Shown here: positions 46,976-57,480 of the stretch, piece after piece
Numbering within the stretch: position 1 is the stretch's first letter
Layout: every line of letters begins with the position of its first letter
Assembly (NCBI RefSeq): GCF_022605725.1
Contig: NC_065547.1
Span: 12,069,167-12,133,166 of the forward strand
From: Anthonomus grandis grandis
Taxonomy: Eukaryota; Arthropoda; Insecta; Coleoptera; Curculionidae
Reading direction: 5' to 3'
DNA length: 64,000 nt
Made by a program: the position numbers and the translations under genes
Notes under the pieces: generated by a model
The model's database searches: none
What the model was told of the DNA's origin: nothing
What the model saw: only the letters and a program-made list of their open reading frames with translations

Positions 46976-48076
46976 CACCCTATAGCTCTCACCTAGCACT
47001 ACCTAAAGTCCTATCTAAGCTACAGAAGTCAGCTTGTAAAGGTTGATACGACCATGTCTTCTAGCAAACCAATAGAATGTGGGGGGTACCTCAAGGTTCA
47101 GTTCTGGGCCCAATTCTGTTTCCGCTATTTATTAATGATATGGCCCATCTTAACATTAGCGGCAAAATCTGTCTCTTTGCCGATGATACTAGCTTTACAT
47201 GAAGCAATCAGGATGTTACGGCACTTCATGCAACTATTGCTAAAGACATTATCAACATTTAATCGTGGTGCGATTCGAATCTTCTCTGCTTAAACATCTC
47301 AAAAACTAAAGTCTTATCTTATAAAGGTACTATCCCACCCTTTGTACTTAGTAACACCAGCTTGTTGAGTCTGTGAAATTTTTGGGACTTATTGTTGACA
47401 ATTCTTTGAAGTAGGAATTACATATCGATGATTTATCTAAAAAATTAGGTTCAGCTTGTTTTGCAATAAGATCAGTTTATAGGGAATTAAATCTTTCGTC
47501 ATCAAGAACAGTGTATTATGCCCTTTTTGAGTCCCATCTTCGTTACGCCCTTCCATTCTGGGGCCCATGCTGTGTGACTCAGTTTGAGTGCATTTTTAAA
47601 CTACAAATAAAAGTGGTTCGCTATTTACTAGGACTTGATAGTCGAGCTCACTGCTAAGAAATGTTTAAAAGATTTAAAATATTAACTCTTCCATCTTTAT
47701 TCATTCTTGAACCTATTTGCTTGGTTCGCAAGCATATATCAGAAATTCCTAATAGACCATCTCGCAATTATCCACTTCGAAACGCAGAGCATGATCTTTA
47801 TGTGCCAATTCCAAGGTCAGAATTAATAAAAAGCTCTACTCTTTACGAAGCTAAAAAAATGCACAATCATCTACCTTTGGAAATTAAATCATTGACATCT
47901 TTTCCTCGATTTCGCAATGCTTTGAAATCGTATTTACTGAAGAGAGCTTTATATGCAGTAGATGATTTTTTTTCCTTGTTGCTATTTTTATTTACTTTCC
48001 TATTTTTTTTTATATTTTACATTTAGTATAAGAAATTTGACCAGGTACATTTATGTCTTTTGTACCCAGTTTTGTA
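46976..48076 (+). pseudogene. CR1/jockey-like RT, palm to C-terminus
   Basis: Resumes with 'SYLSYRSQLVKVDTTMSSSK', 'PIECGVPQGSVLGPILF' (frames combined across a one-base shift), 'KICLFADDTSFT' (catalytic FADD), and a thumb region broken by stops (47240-47640). The open frame 47661-48026 gives the C-terminus ('KHISEIPNRPSRNYPLRNAE', 'SSTLYEAKKMHNHLPLEIKS', 'FPRFRNALKSYLLKRAL'). The 3' non-coding region is cut at 48076 by the mariner at 48077-53610 and continues at 53611-53735. The protein resembles the element at 57490-61945 in its C-terminal layout and 3' end. Confidence 0.82.
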
Positions 48077-48108
48077 CAGGGTGCGGCATAACTGTCTCCC
48101 TATTTTTA
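48077..48108 (+). repeat. left terminal inverted repeat of the mariner
   Basis: About 28-32 bp matching 53579-53610 inverted. The internal flanks are not similar beyond that. Confidence 0.8.
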
Positions 48109-48281
48109 ACCTTCCCTCGTAATGCCGTGCGGCGTCGCAGAATAGTGGGGGTACCGCGCCACTAAGAGCCGTATGGGAAATAGTTTTCTTTAAACGTGTT
48201 TTAGTCTGAAGCACCGGTATGAAGGTTGAATGTGGCGGGGCGGAATAGTCTGCTACCCAAGATGGCCGATTGATTCTGATT

Positions 48282-48293
48282 GTCTAATTTTTG
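48282..48293. repeat. target site duplication (left) of Penelope-like element 2
   Basis: 'GTCTAATTTTTG', repeated at 50001-50012. Confidence 0.8.
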
Positions 48294-48366
48294 TTTTTGA
48301 AGGTGGTAGACAATGGTATAGTGAAAACATCTTGTCGGACTTGCATTGTCTTATTTATTTAATGTA

Positions 48367-48411
48367 ACACGACGTTTCGGTTGGTAAGTATCTCCAACCG
48401 TTATCAAGTGT
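48367..48411 (-). ncRNA. hammerhead-like fold, left terminal repeat of PLE 2
   Basis: Same 45-nt arrangement as at 4629-4673, on the minus strand here, with all stems conserved. Confidence 0.6.
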
Positions 48412-48452
48412 AAACTGACAGCAAACTACTATCCTATAGGCTTATATACTAG

Positions 48453-49817
48453 ATGTGTGCAGCGATGTGGAAGGGTGGGGGGAAGAAATTCCTTTTGGAG
48501 ATCATTAGACCGATCCAGGGAAATGCAGCGTCTTTCGTGCGAAACTCTGCCCACTTTGTAGACCTTCTTGGAGGGATCGAAGTCGAGACCAATCACAGAT
48601 TGGTGAGTTTTGATGTCGAAAGTCTCTACACCAATGTACCCATAGGAGAGTCTCTTAACATCATCCGAGACAAACTAAGCAAGGATGCAGCTTTCTCAAC
48701 TCGGACCACACTGCCTCTGGACGGGGTGATGGAACTTTTGGAGAGCTGTCTTCGTAATTCTTACTTTCAGGTCAAGGATAGATTCTACGCCCAAGACGAA
48801 GGACTTCCGATGGGTTCATCTCTTTCCCCAGTAATAGCAAACATCTTCATGGAATGGTTCGAGGAACATGCAATAGATGCCTCCCGTTGCAAACCCAAGC
48901 TCTGGCTTCGATATGTGGACGACACCTTCATCATCTGGGACAAAGAGGAAAAAGCACTTCAGGATTTTCTGCTTCACCTCAACAGTTTCAGACCAACAAT
49001 CAAGTTCACGATGGAGACAGAAAAGGACTCAGCTCTACCTTTCCTAGATGTCCTCGTTAAAAAGGTCGGCGGAAATCTACGAACTTCAGTTTATAGAAAA
49101 CCAACACACACGGGCCAGTATCTGCACTATGAGTCCAACCATCCTGCAACCACCAAAGTAGGCATCATAAGATCCCTCTACAATAGAGCTCGAACCATCT
49201 GTAGAAACGACGAGGATCTCAAGACTGAAGTGGATACCATCTACAAAGACCTACAACAGAATGGATATCCAAAGAAGCTAATAAGTAGGACCATCCAAAG
49301 GACGCGTCCAAATCAAATCAGAGACGAGGCCACCACGACAACCAGACTTCTACCCATACCTTACATTAGGGGTACATCGGAACAAATCCGACGCATTGCC
49401 AGCAAGTACAATATTAGAACTGCCTTTAGATCTAGCACCACTATCAGAAGCGTGGTATCAAAGACCAAACCAGATGGCATGGTGGATACCAAAAATTGCG
49501 TCTACCGGATCCCATGTGAGTGCGGTGACTCATACATAGGTGAAACGAAGCGCCCCCTAGAAATCAGAGCGAAGGAACATCGCAGCTGGACCCAAAGAGG
49601 AGAGGTTTCCAAATCCGGAATAGCAGAGCACGCGTGGCATAATGGACACAATATCCATTGGTCAGAAGCCAAGATTCTGCACAAGGAACAGCACTGGCGG
49701 AAGAGGAAGTTCGTAGAGGCAGCTTTTATTTCACAGAATCAGAGGATCTTCAGCCAGCCAAGCGTCGATATATCCAACATCTGGAAGCCTCTACTCTCAG
49801 GACAGTGTAGGATCTAG
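48453..49817 (+). CDS. Penelope-like RT with GIY-YIG endonuclease, N-terminally deleted
   Basis: An open 454-codon frame without stops. The first about 30 residues come from the terminal repeat and a junction near 48525; true RT sequence starts at 'ASFVRNSAHFVDLLGGIE', so the fingers ('PHLYGLPKIP' in the sister copy) are lost. Motif A 'SFDVESLYTNVPIGES', 'GLPMGSSLSPVIANIF' and the catalytic 'LRYVDDTFIIWD' are intact. The GIY-YIG-like domain at the C-terminus has 'CVYRIPCECGDSYIGETKRP' and 'RAKEHRSWTQRGE'. The long open frame shows recent origin, but the missing N-terminus makes activity doubtful. It differs from the 4.9-6.3 kb copy by only a few residues. Confidence 0.87.
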   Translation: MCAAMWKGGGKKFLLEIIRPIQGNAASFVRNSAHFVDLLGGIEVETNHRLVSFDVESLYTNVPIGESLNIIRDKLSKDAAFSTRTTLPLDGVMELLESCLRNSYFQVKDRFYAQDEGLPMGSSLSPVIANIFMEWFEEHAIDASRCKPKLWLRYVDDTFIIWDKEEKALQDFLLHLNSFRPTIKFTMETEKDSALPFLDVLVKKVGGNLRTSVYRKPTHTGQYLHYESNHPATTKVGIIRSLYNRARTICRNDEDLKTEVDTIYKDLQQNGYPKKLISRTIQRTRPNQIRDEATTTTRLLPIPYIRGTSEQIRRIASKYNIRTAFRSSTTIRSVVSKTKPDGMVDTKNCVYRIPCECGDSYIGETKRPLEIRAKEHRSWTQRGEVSKSGIAEHAWHNGHNIHWSEAKILHKEQHWRKRKFVEAAFISQNQRIFSQPSVDISNIWKPLLSGQCRI

Positions 49818-49830
49818 AGAGACGCGTGCT

Positions 49831-49855
49831 CCCCCCCCCCCTCCCCCCACCCTTC
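49831..49855. repeat. C-rich run before the right PLE repeat
   Basis: Runs of C (about 13 and 6) interrupted by T. The first copy has a shorter G run at the same place (4761-4767, complementary strand). Confidence 0.7.
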
Positions 49856-49913
49856 CACATCGCTGCACACATCTAGTATATAAGCCTATAGAATAGTAGT
49901 TTGCTGTCAGTTT

Positions 49914-49958
49914 ACACTTGATAACGGTTGGAGATACTTACCAACCGAAACGTCGTGT
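49914..49958 (+). ncRNA. hammerhead-like fold, right terminal repeat of PLE 2
   Basis: Sense copy: ACAC, TTGATAAC, GGTTGG / AGATACTTA / CCAACC, GAA, ACGT, C (position 49954, expected cleavage after it), GTGT. Same deviations from consensus as the other copies. Confidence 0.62.
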
Positions 49959-50000
49959 TACATTAAATAAATAAGACAATGCAAGTCCGACAAGATGTTT

Positions 50001-50012
50001 GTCTAATTTTTG
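50001..50012. repeat. target site duplication (right) of PLE 2
   Basis: Second copy of 'GTCTAATTTTTG'. Confidence 0.8.
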
Positions 50013-52330
50013 ACGCACATCAAATATGACAATAGTGACATTTTAACTGTCGTATTTGACGATTGTCTTTTTTAAGTTTTCTTTGGGTGGAAAACAAGCC
50101 AAGCCTCATGATTTTCTTCCAATTTAAAGTTTTTAAGTAATTTTATAGCTTTTTGTAGTTTTTTTGAGTTCTGGGTTGATACATTTTTTTACAAACCTGC
50201 CAAAATCAAATCATCGTGCAACTACATAGAGCAGGAGACAGGTAAATTTCAATTATGACATACGGAAGTGTTTTCTAATAATGTTTAGGTGTATCTTGGA
50301 TGTATTATCATTTTTCAGGATATAATTATAGATTTAATCCTATTTTGGACATATCTATGTCACTGTTCTCAATTTAACTTTTTTTTTACAATTCAGTTTT
50401 AATTCTTGAACCTTCATTGGGAAAATATGAAGTATTTCCTTTTCCTTGTCTTCATCTAGATTAAGATATTCATACAAATATTCTTTATTCACTAGTTTAT
50501 ATATGAGGAATTGCCCAGACAGTCACAGAAGTCATACATTTTTTTAATTGCCATTGAATCCATCCTTACAAAAATCTTGTCTGTCATGTAAGTCCGACTA
50601 AAAATGTTTGCTCCAAACATTTTTCTGGTTCTTAAGTAGAAATGATATTCACATAGAGTATAAACACAATACCTATTTGTTCAATTTAATGAAAACAGAT
50701 TGACATATACTTCTCAAAAACTGATTTCCCTAATCGATTTAATCCACCTTAAGTTATACATATTTATGGATGGATAGCCATGGTCATATAGTCAATTTAG
50801 AGAAAAAGTTTTGGTTGGTTTATAAATATTTAAAGTATAAAATCAAAAGGCAATTAAAATGCCTTAAAAAAAACAAAAATCCTGAATATCCTCATTTAAT
50901 ACTCATGATCCTACACCTACACAATCAGAATAATTTTGTTTTTTAACTTTTTAGCTAAGATTTTAGTATGTAATATCTTACTTTTTAAAATACCTAAATT
51001 ACCTGAGACATTTTGATAGTAAATGATATGCTTTTTACAGTCCTATTTTATTTTTACTGGCCCATAATTAAATTCATATTATTTGCTTAAAGTAAAATTA
51101 TGGACTAATATCAAATACTTTAGAGTATTATTTAGAACATTAATTATTGTAATCATAACTAATGTGATAATCAATACTTACTAATAATGAAAACTTATGT
51201 ATTTTGGATCATTAGGATGAAATACTTTTAGGAGATTTAATTTTAACCTGATAGAATATATAATATTGTATACACAATACACTGTCTTAATCTGTTTTTT
51301 TATGTTTCATGTTGCATACTTACTGGAGACAACCCCACTGACTTGTGACATCTTTACCCGATTGTGACTAATCAAAAGTCATATTTTGTTTTTATTTGCT
51401 TATACTAAAAAAATAAAATGAAAAAAAAACATGCATATTAACTCGTACATATGTATTTGTGTTATATCTAGTTATTAATTAACCTATTTACAATGAAAAG
51501 CCAGATTTATTTCAAGAGATAGGTTCAGTTTCTGTCTTTATAAGAGCTTATATTTTGTTTTCCATAATTTGTGGATATATATTATTTTATTGCAATTGTA
51601 TAGATGGTTAAAAAATATATATGTTTAATTTTTTATTTAGGTATGTTTGTTACATATTTCTTATCATGTTTTATACTTATGGAAACGAAAAAAAGCAGGT
51701 AATTTTTTTCTGAAACTCCAGAAATTAGGATTTTTAGTTAAAATATGCTTTATACCTGCAACAATTCTATTTTTTACATAAAAGGTGTTATTAATACCAT
51801 ACTTACAGTTTGCAGTATTTCATTTAGAATATATTGTAACTTTCTTATGCCCTTTTTAAAACCCTTTGTTAAATTTATTTTAATTCGTCTTAAAATAAAA
51901 CATTTACAAGACAATTTAGCTTTGTTTTTTTTACTTAAAATTTAGTCCCATATCTATCGGGCCAATTTATAATTCTTGGTAAGTATCTATAGCTAAATAT
52001 CTTAAATAAGCAATAAGCAATGTCTTGAGAACCAAATTTAAATTAAATAATATTTTAGTTGGTGTGTTAATTCTTGATTAAAGTGATGAGGGATGTCTGA
52101 GATGCAATATTTTTATTTTTTCTCAACATTTAAAATTAACGATTTTAATTAAATGTGGGTATTTCTAAAATGAAAGTATTTTGTTTTTTTTTTAAATAAA
52201 ATAAAATTCTATTTGAATATATCTCATCACTCGTCAGTTAACGCATCAACTTTGTAATGCAACTGCAAATTACTTGAAATTTAAATACCAGGCAATAGGT
52301 CAAGCTTAAATTTCCCGCCACACGCCACCC
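50013..52330. other. about 2.3 kb of unassigned DNA inside the mariner
   Basis: AT-rich, no frame with a known domain on either strand; the frame 51745-51945 (+) is low-complexity. A 13-14-nt imperfect hairpin lies at about 50020-50057. It is too long to be normal mariner leader (usually a few hundred bp). Confidence 0.4.
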
Positions 52331-52445
52331 AAGATGAATGCCCCCGTCTTTGTCAACAACGTCAATAAAGCTGTCAACAGAATTTCTGTCTGTTCATTAG
52401 GCAACACACATTTCTCTATATTTGTGTTCTGTGGTCTGAAGCATC

Positions 52446-53500
52446 ATGTGGAACAACGCACAGCGCACATTCGCCGTGGAAGTGTACCTCCGCGAAAATC
52501 GGTCAGTTATTGCTGCGCAACGAGCGTTCCGGATAAGGTTCCAAATTCCGCGAAAAGAAGGAGTCCCGGATCGAAAATCAATTGTATTGTGGGTCAAGAA
52601 CTTCACAGAAACTGGATCTGTTATCAAAAAAGGAGGTGGACGGAAAGGAAAACATCGAGACTGTGAAACGCTCATTTTTACGGTCCCCTAGACGTTCTGC
52701 ACGGAGACACGCAGCTGCCCTTCGTTTATCTGACCACACTGTGCGAAGAATTCTTCACAAGGATCTTCGTTTTTATCCATACAAGATGGTTCTGGCACAG
52801 GAATTATCAGAACGTGTTTGGAACAATCGACGTGCTGCATGTGAAATTAGGCTTCAAAATTTAGCTCAGGGCGCAGTTTTTTTAGTGACGAGGCACATTT
52901 TTACTTGTCTGGCTGGGTAAACAAGCAAAACTTTCGGTATTGGGCCGCTGATAATCCGAGAGAGATACACGAGAAGCCTCTACTTAGTGAAAAAGTAACA
53001 GTTTGGTGCGCCATGTCTGAAATGGGGATAATCAACCCTTACTTCTTTGAAGAAGAAAATCACGCTGTTACTGTAAATTCGGAACGCTATATAGCGATGA
53101 TTCACAATTTTTTCGCCCCAGCCTTTGCAGGACTCAATGTGCAAGATGCCTGGTTACAGCAAGATGGGGCAACAGCTCACACATCTTGAGCTTCAATGCA
53201 AGTATTGAGAGAAATGTTCCCCGGACGTTTGCTCTTCCTGAGAGGCGATATTTCTTGGCCTGCACGTTCACCCGACCTAACGCCCTACGACTTCTTTCTG
53301 TAGGGTTACCTAAAAGCTTAAGTCTTCAAACATCGTCCAACGACTATTAGACAACTAAAGGATGCAATCCGCCTGGAAATTCGCAGAATACTCCAAGAAA
53401 TGCTTGCAAGAGTTATGCGAAAGTTCAGAAGTCGCTTGCACCAGTGCTTCGATAATGGTGGACGGCACTTGCCAGATATTCTCTTCAAAACCATATAGGA
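52446..53500 (+). pseudogene. mariner-like transposase with N-terminal DUF4817-type domain
   Basis: Starts at the ATG at 52446 ('MWNNAQRTFAVEVYLRENRS'). Residues 1-75 match the helix-turn-helix (DUF4817) module of many arthropod mariner-like transposases ('AAQRAFRIRF', 'VLWVKNFTETGSVIKKGGG'). A shift leads to the second DNA-binding region ('AAALRLSDHTVRRILHKDLR', 'FYPYKMVLAQELSE'). Catalytic blocks: first Asp region damaged at about 52885-52905, then 'YLSGWVNKQNFRYW'-type sequence; second Asp in 'WLQQDGATAHTS'; third in 'WPARSPDLTPYDFFL' with a stop after it. The tail 'FRSRLHQCFDNGGRHLPDIL' ends at 53500. About five breaks. It mobilised the 48077-53610 element. Confidence 0.85.
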
Positions 53501-53578
53501 CAAAAATGTGTTAGTTGTACTTTTAAAATAAAAAAATAAAATCTTTGTATTTCAAATAACATTTCTTTTGCTAAGCCT

Positions 53579-53610
53579 TAAAACAGGGAGACAATTATGC
53601 CGCACCCTGT
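53579..53610 (-). repeat. right terminal inverted repeat of the mariner
   Basis: Inverted match to 48077-48108, ending 'CCGCACCCTG' next to TA. Confidence 0.8.
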
Positions 53611-53735
53611 ATATATTTATTTAGTACTTGTATTTTGGTTTCTATATTTGTGTCTTTTGCTTTTTATGTATAGCTTTGTCTATAAAATTTTTTAAATTTT
53701 TTGACAATAAAGCATATTTGATTAATTGATTGATA
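53611..53735 (+). repeat. 3' end of the CR1/jockey-like element after the mariner
   Basis: Continues the 3' non-coding region interrupted at 48076 and ends 'GACAATAAAGCATATTTGAT' plus a short TGAT-type repeat (about 53715-53733). The minus-strand element at 57490-61945 ends with the same 'GACAATAAAGCAT(A/T)TTTGA' block. Confidence 0.7.
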
Positions 53736-53737
53736 TT

Positions 53738-53895
53738 ACTTACCTTCCTCTGCTTCTGCTGAATGATGAGACCCACCACCTTCGCTTTCTACGCTTTTTA
53801 TTTTTCAGACCCCACTGGTCATCACCACAAATGCTGCTGCCACTTCAATTTCACTGTCAACTTTCATATTATCATTAGCACTAAAAAATCCTTTT
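53738..53895 (-). pseudogene. PIF/Harbinger-like transposase N-terminal exon fragment
   Basis: The minus strand reads 'MKVDSEIEVAAAFVVMTSGV', then after a one-base shift 'KKRRKRRWWVSSFSRSRGR', directly followed by GGTAAGT, a good splice donor, at about 53742. An acidic/hydrophobic start followed by 'KRRWWV.p..R.R' is typical of the first coding segment of insect Harbinger transposases. The rest of the gene is absent. Recognition is by pattern only. Confidence 0.45.
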
Positions 53896-55189
53896 ACTTG
53901 AGGTTCCCGCAAGAATTGCCATTTGTCAAGTTACTCAGTAGTGTGTACTTAAACTTATACAAGTACTTGTCAAACATCGCGTAGTAATTAGCCGGCTTTA
54001 GGTTTTAATCTAGTCACTTGGAAAGAAACTAATTATGGTATTGTTTCAACCACCTTTTTTTCTTCATTTCTCCCCACTAAAAACCTTCGTTATCTTCGGT
54101 TCGTTCTGTTGTTTCACGATATGAATGGTGCATCTACATCATGATAGTTTCGGTATTTGCTGCATCTTGATTGCAGTTTATGCATTTAAAATAGCTGCAT
54201 TCACTTGCTGCTTACTTATTTTCTTCTATTTTATTAAATAGCAAAAAAAATTAAGTAATTTCTGGTAAAATTTTTAGTATCGTAATCAGAGTTATCAATT
54301 TTAGTTTTATTTAGGTCTTAGTTAGTTGTAATCTAACTGTCTGGTCTTATTATCTCTACATGGTCACGGTGAGCTTTTGTGCCAAACTTACTTTTCCTCA
54401 GTGCCGTCCCCAAACACAACTTACCAAGGAAAGGGCGCCACTCGAGCCCTTATTCTTATTCTTTTCCGTGCCCTTCCGAGTGTCCTTAACTTAAAAAGTG
54501 TCTCTGAAAAGACACCCCCATGCTAAAAAACATAATTACCCCAGGGAGACTCTATTGTGTTTTTCGGGCGTAGGACGGAAGCTCTCCTCGTAGACCGGGG
54601 GACCTATTAGGACGTGCCCTTGAATTTTGTTTTTTTTTATAACCGATGGATTTAAAAAACGTTGTTTAAATATGCTGCCATCCCTGATGAAGCTTTAAAA
54701 ATAGACTTTTATATACTGGGGCACAGTCGAGCGAGAAGAAAATGAGAATCCATCGACTGAAAGATTAGAACGGAATGTACGCATACATATAAGCCTTGGC
54801 TTTGTTCGCTTAAATTGAATTCTCTGTCTCTTCATCAGGTCCGTTACTTCATATGCACATAAGAAATTCCTCGTTCCCGGGCCCCGGGAAAAGAAGGAAA
54901 CCCAATCCTATGTGGGATTATATATTCCTTTTGTTGAATTTTTAGGTTTTCCGGCTAGATATGAAAAGTCTCATTAGGGAAAGCTCGGGTTTTACTTTTT
55001 ATTTTTGTACGCCCTCAATTTTGGCGTTTTCTGGATTAATCTGTTCGTGAGGCTTTTGAATGAATATCAGAAAATAATCATTTTCTTTTTAAACTATCTT
55101 TATCGACTATGGTTGGAACTAACCTAAACACTAACCAAAATTCTCTTTGTTTTATTCTCAGTACGTGTTTCGCTCACAATGTTAGCAAA
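53896..55189. other. no supported gene; less AT-rich island at 54350-54960
   Basis: 54350-54960 has balanced composition and CpGs, with a small stem ('gtgtctctgaaaagacac' at about 54498). Nothing coding is recognised. It may be unique host DNA. Confidence 0.35.
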
Positions 55190-55860
55190 CTAAATTAAGA
55201 CTTCATTTTCTATAAAAAAATCCACTCAACTAGCTCAAGAGTTGAAAGATATTATTCTACCCAATTCACCCTTTTTAGTATCTTTTGACGGTTCTAACCT
55301 TTTCCCTAGCATTCCTCCTGAGGACTGGTTTACCTTTAGTTGCAGACTTACTTAAAAAAATTAGTTTTACAACAATTTCTTTTTCAATTTAACTATAAAT
55401 ACTACAGACAAAACTCAAAGGTATTGCAATGGGTTCTAGCCGATTCCCTTTTTTAGCTTAATTGTTTATGTCAGACTCTCTACACATGTATTAATTTTAC
55501 TTCTGAAATTGAAACCGACAAATCTTTAGTTTATTTAGGTCTTAAATTAACACGTATAAACAATAAGGTCAACATTTTCTATATACCGTACCACATCCAC
55601 TGACAGTACCATCTTTTATAACTCAAATCGCCCTAATAACCAGAAATTCGCAGCTTTCCATTCTTACTTTTCTAGACTTTTTTCGATTCCCCTAGATAAA
55701 ACTGACTTTAACATAGACTTAAATATTATAATACAAATAGCTTCTAACAACCACTTTCCTTTAAAACTTAATCAATTAAACATTTAAACAAAAGTCAGAA
55801 AATCATCAAATAATCAGATGATCAAAAATATATTTTAATCCTCTTTTGAATTTAAATTTT
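55190..55860 (+). pseudogene. second Penelope-like family: RT fragment
   Basis: Read through several frameshifts: 'FLVSFDGSNLFPSIPPEDWF' (motif A, 'vSFDv.nLfPsIP'), 'GIAMGSSRFPFLA'-type block near 55425, then 'IETDKSLVYLGLKLTRINNK' and 'VNIFYIPYHIH', and 'QKFAAFHSYFSRLFSIPLDK'. The last blocks are the thumb of PLE RTs ('..sLpfLDl.i.r', 'kPthtd', 'HKlaaf.s...Rl.siPl'). The catalytic YVDD segment is missing (about 55470). It is much more decayed than, and distinct from, the 4.5 and 48 kb PLEs. Confidence 0.7.
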
Positions 55861-56539
55861 ATACCAAATCAAAAACAGATTCAGTTCACATAACATCAAT
55901 ACTAGCTTTAAGCTAGGGGCTTGATACTAGCTAGGGGCTCCATACCACTAATTTATATAAACCTGAGGGTAGTACATGTAAAACACAGGTAAAACAACTA
56001 TAAGACATAAAGATTAAAAATTCATGATTTTCATAGATAAGTCTTTTACAAAGTTCTTAAAATGTTTATTTATTTGTATTCTCCCGAATTGTTGGCGACA
56101 ATTTATTGAACATTTTTGGTCCTATTACAGAATTACATCTTTGGCTTCCATCGAATCTGCGAAATGGTACTCGTACATTAAGATATTTTCAGTTAGTTGT
56201 TTGGTTTCATGTTGGTGACTTATGTAGTTTTTATCTTTATACCAGAATACACAACTGGAGTATAGATATAAGGATCTGATATTAAGTATTTTGGTATCAT
56301 ATAAGAGCGAGGTGGGGTACAATCTGTCTTCAGTTTTTCAGAATTCAGAGCATTATTGTAGAGTCCACCACAGGTATAGCATAGCATGTCAGAGATTCCA
56401 CAAATGATTGGTACAATAATATTAAAGTTTTTTTTATCCTAAATATTTCTAATAAAGAAAAATTTATGAATTAAGCCGATTTGTATCTGTTAGAGAAAAG
56501 GCGACATAAACAGTTTTTAAAATATTTAGGGATAACTTA
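55861..56539. other. decayed flank, no supported gene
   Basis: May include the PLE RT-endonuclease linker ('CKTQVKQL' near 55980), but this is uncertain. The frames at 56024-56218 (+) and 56125-56322 (minus) mirror each other and lack domains. Confidence 0.3.
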
Positions 56540-57480
56540 TACTTGTTTAACTACATCTTTACATTCCTCATGTCATTTATGAGTTTCGTTCTTACAAGAT
56601 TCCATGTAACATCCTTAAATACAAGAACTGTGTGATCCGCGTAAGATAGTGCCATGCCACCTATATGCAAGGATGAAAGGGAGTTTATATATAAAATAAA
56701 GAATAAAGGTCCTAGCACTGTGCCTTGGGGAACTCTAATTTGCACAGTGCTATAGTCACTCAGCGAATCTAGTTTTTACCATTTGCTTTCTTTTTTGTAG
56801 ATAGTTGTTAAAGAGCCTCAAACCACACCCCTAATTCCATATCTTTCAAGGACATGAAGTAACTTGGAATGAAGTACAGTGTCGAAAGCCTTTGCTGGAT
56901 CCAGAAAAACTGCAACACACCTTTCCCTGATCCAATCGATATTTTATGTTTTCTATTAGACTATACATTGCATCATTTGTACCAGTTTTTTTTTTTTTTG
57001 AAAACCAAATTGATTTTTGTTAGGTACTTAATTTTTATTTAGGTAGTCATATAATCTTTTTTTAAAGCATTTTTCAAAAATGTTTTCATATGTATTTATT
57101 AAGCTTATTGGTCTATAGTGAAAAACATCACTCTTACTTATTTTTTTTTTAAATTGGTGTAATAATTGAAGTTTTGAGTTCTTCGGGTATCTCTGCTGAA
57201 GAGAAAATAAGGTTAAATATATATTTATGTAGTTCAACAGTCTATGGATGACACAGCTTTACCGTCTCAGAAGTTATGCCATCTGGACCTGGGGAACTGA
57301 ACTAACGACATAAAGCTTAAGGAAAATGGATAATTTAAATTAAGCTTTGTGGTTATATCAGGAATTTGACATGCCATACTAGTTCCTATTTTAGAGAAAT
57401 ATTTATTGCAGAAATTAGCCATCTCTGAGTCATTTTCAAAGTCTTTATTATTTAGATCTTTTATATAAATATATTGGTTA
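56540..57480 (-). pseudogene. jockey-like RT fragment, minus strand
   Basis: Minus strand, from the linker ('NDSEMANFCNKYFSKIGTSM') through 'FSSPGPDGI'-type sequence, 'SKSDVFHYRPISLINTYENI' and 'FEKCFKKRLYDYLNKN', to 'VPQGTVLGPLFFILYINSLS' and 'GGMALSYADHTVLVFKD', where the catalytic YADD has become YADH. The sequence then stops. About eight frame breaks. It is more decayed than the next element and lies directly upstream of its 3' end. Confidence 0.78.

Larger units (their letters stand above)
48294..50000 (+). mobile_element. Penelope-like element 2 with inverted terminal repeats
   Basis: A 1707-bp copy on the + strand flanked by a 12-bp duplication. The left repeat (48294-48470) and right repeat (about 49855-50000) are inverted to each other. 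The left one has about 34 nt extra at its outer end ('TTTTTGAAGGTGGTAGACAA'), missing on the right. Inverted repeats with a roughly 34-nt extension on one side are known from Penelope. It is an internally deleted copy, since the RT N-terminus is gone. Confidence 0.88.
48077..53610 (+). mobile_element. mariner-like element carrying nested insertions
   Basis: The ends are 'CAGGGTGCGGCATAACTGTC' (48077) and the inverted 'CAGGGTGCGGCATAATTGTC' (53610), each next to TA (48075-48076 and 53611-53612). The non-LTR 3' region on both sides is continuous across it, showing a single insertion. Its 5534 bp include a PLE (1707 bp plus duplication) and about 2.3 kb of unassigned DNA. Confidence 0.82.

Noticed and set aside
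50013..50060. Hairpin of 13-14 nt as a transposon end or terminator
   Set aside because: A single imperfect hairpin with no partner or context; likely chance in AT-rich DNA.
52334..52675. 110-codon + frame and 92-codon minus frame over the mariner start
   Set aside because: They overlap the recognisable transposase N-terminus in other frames.
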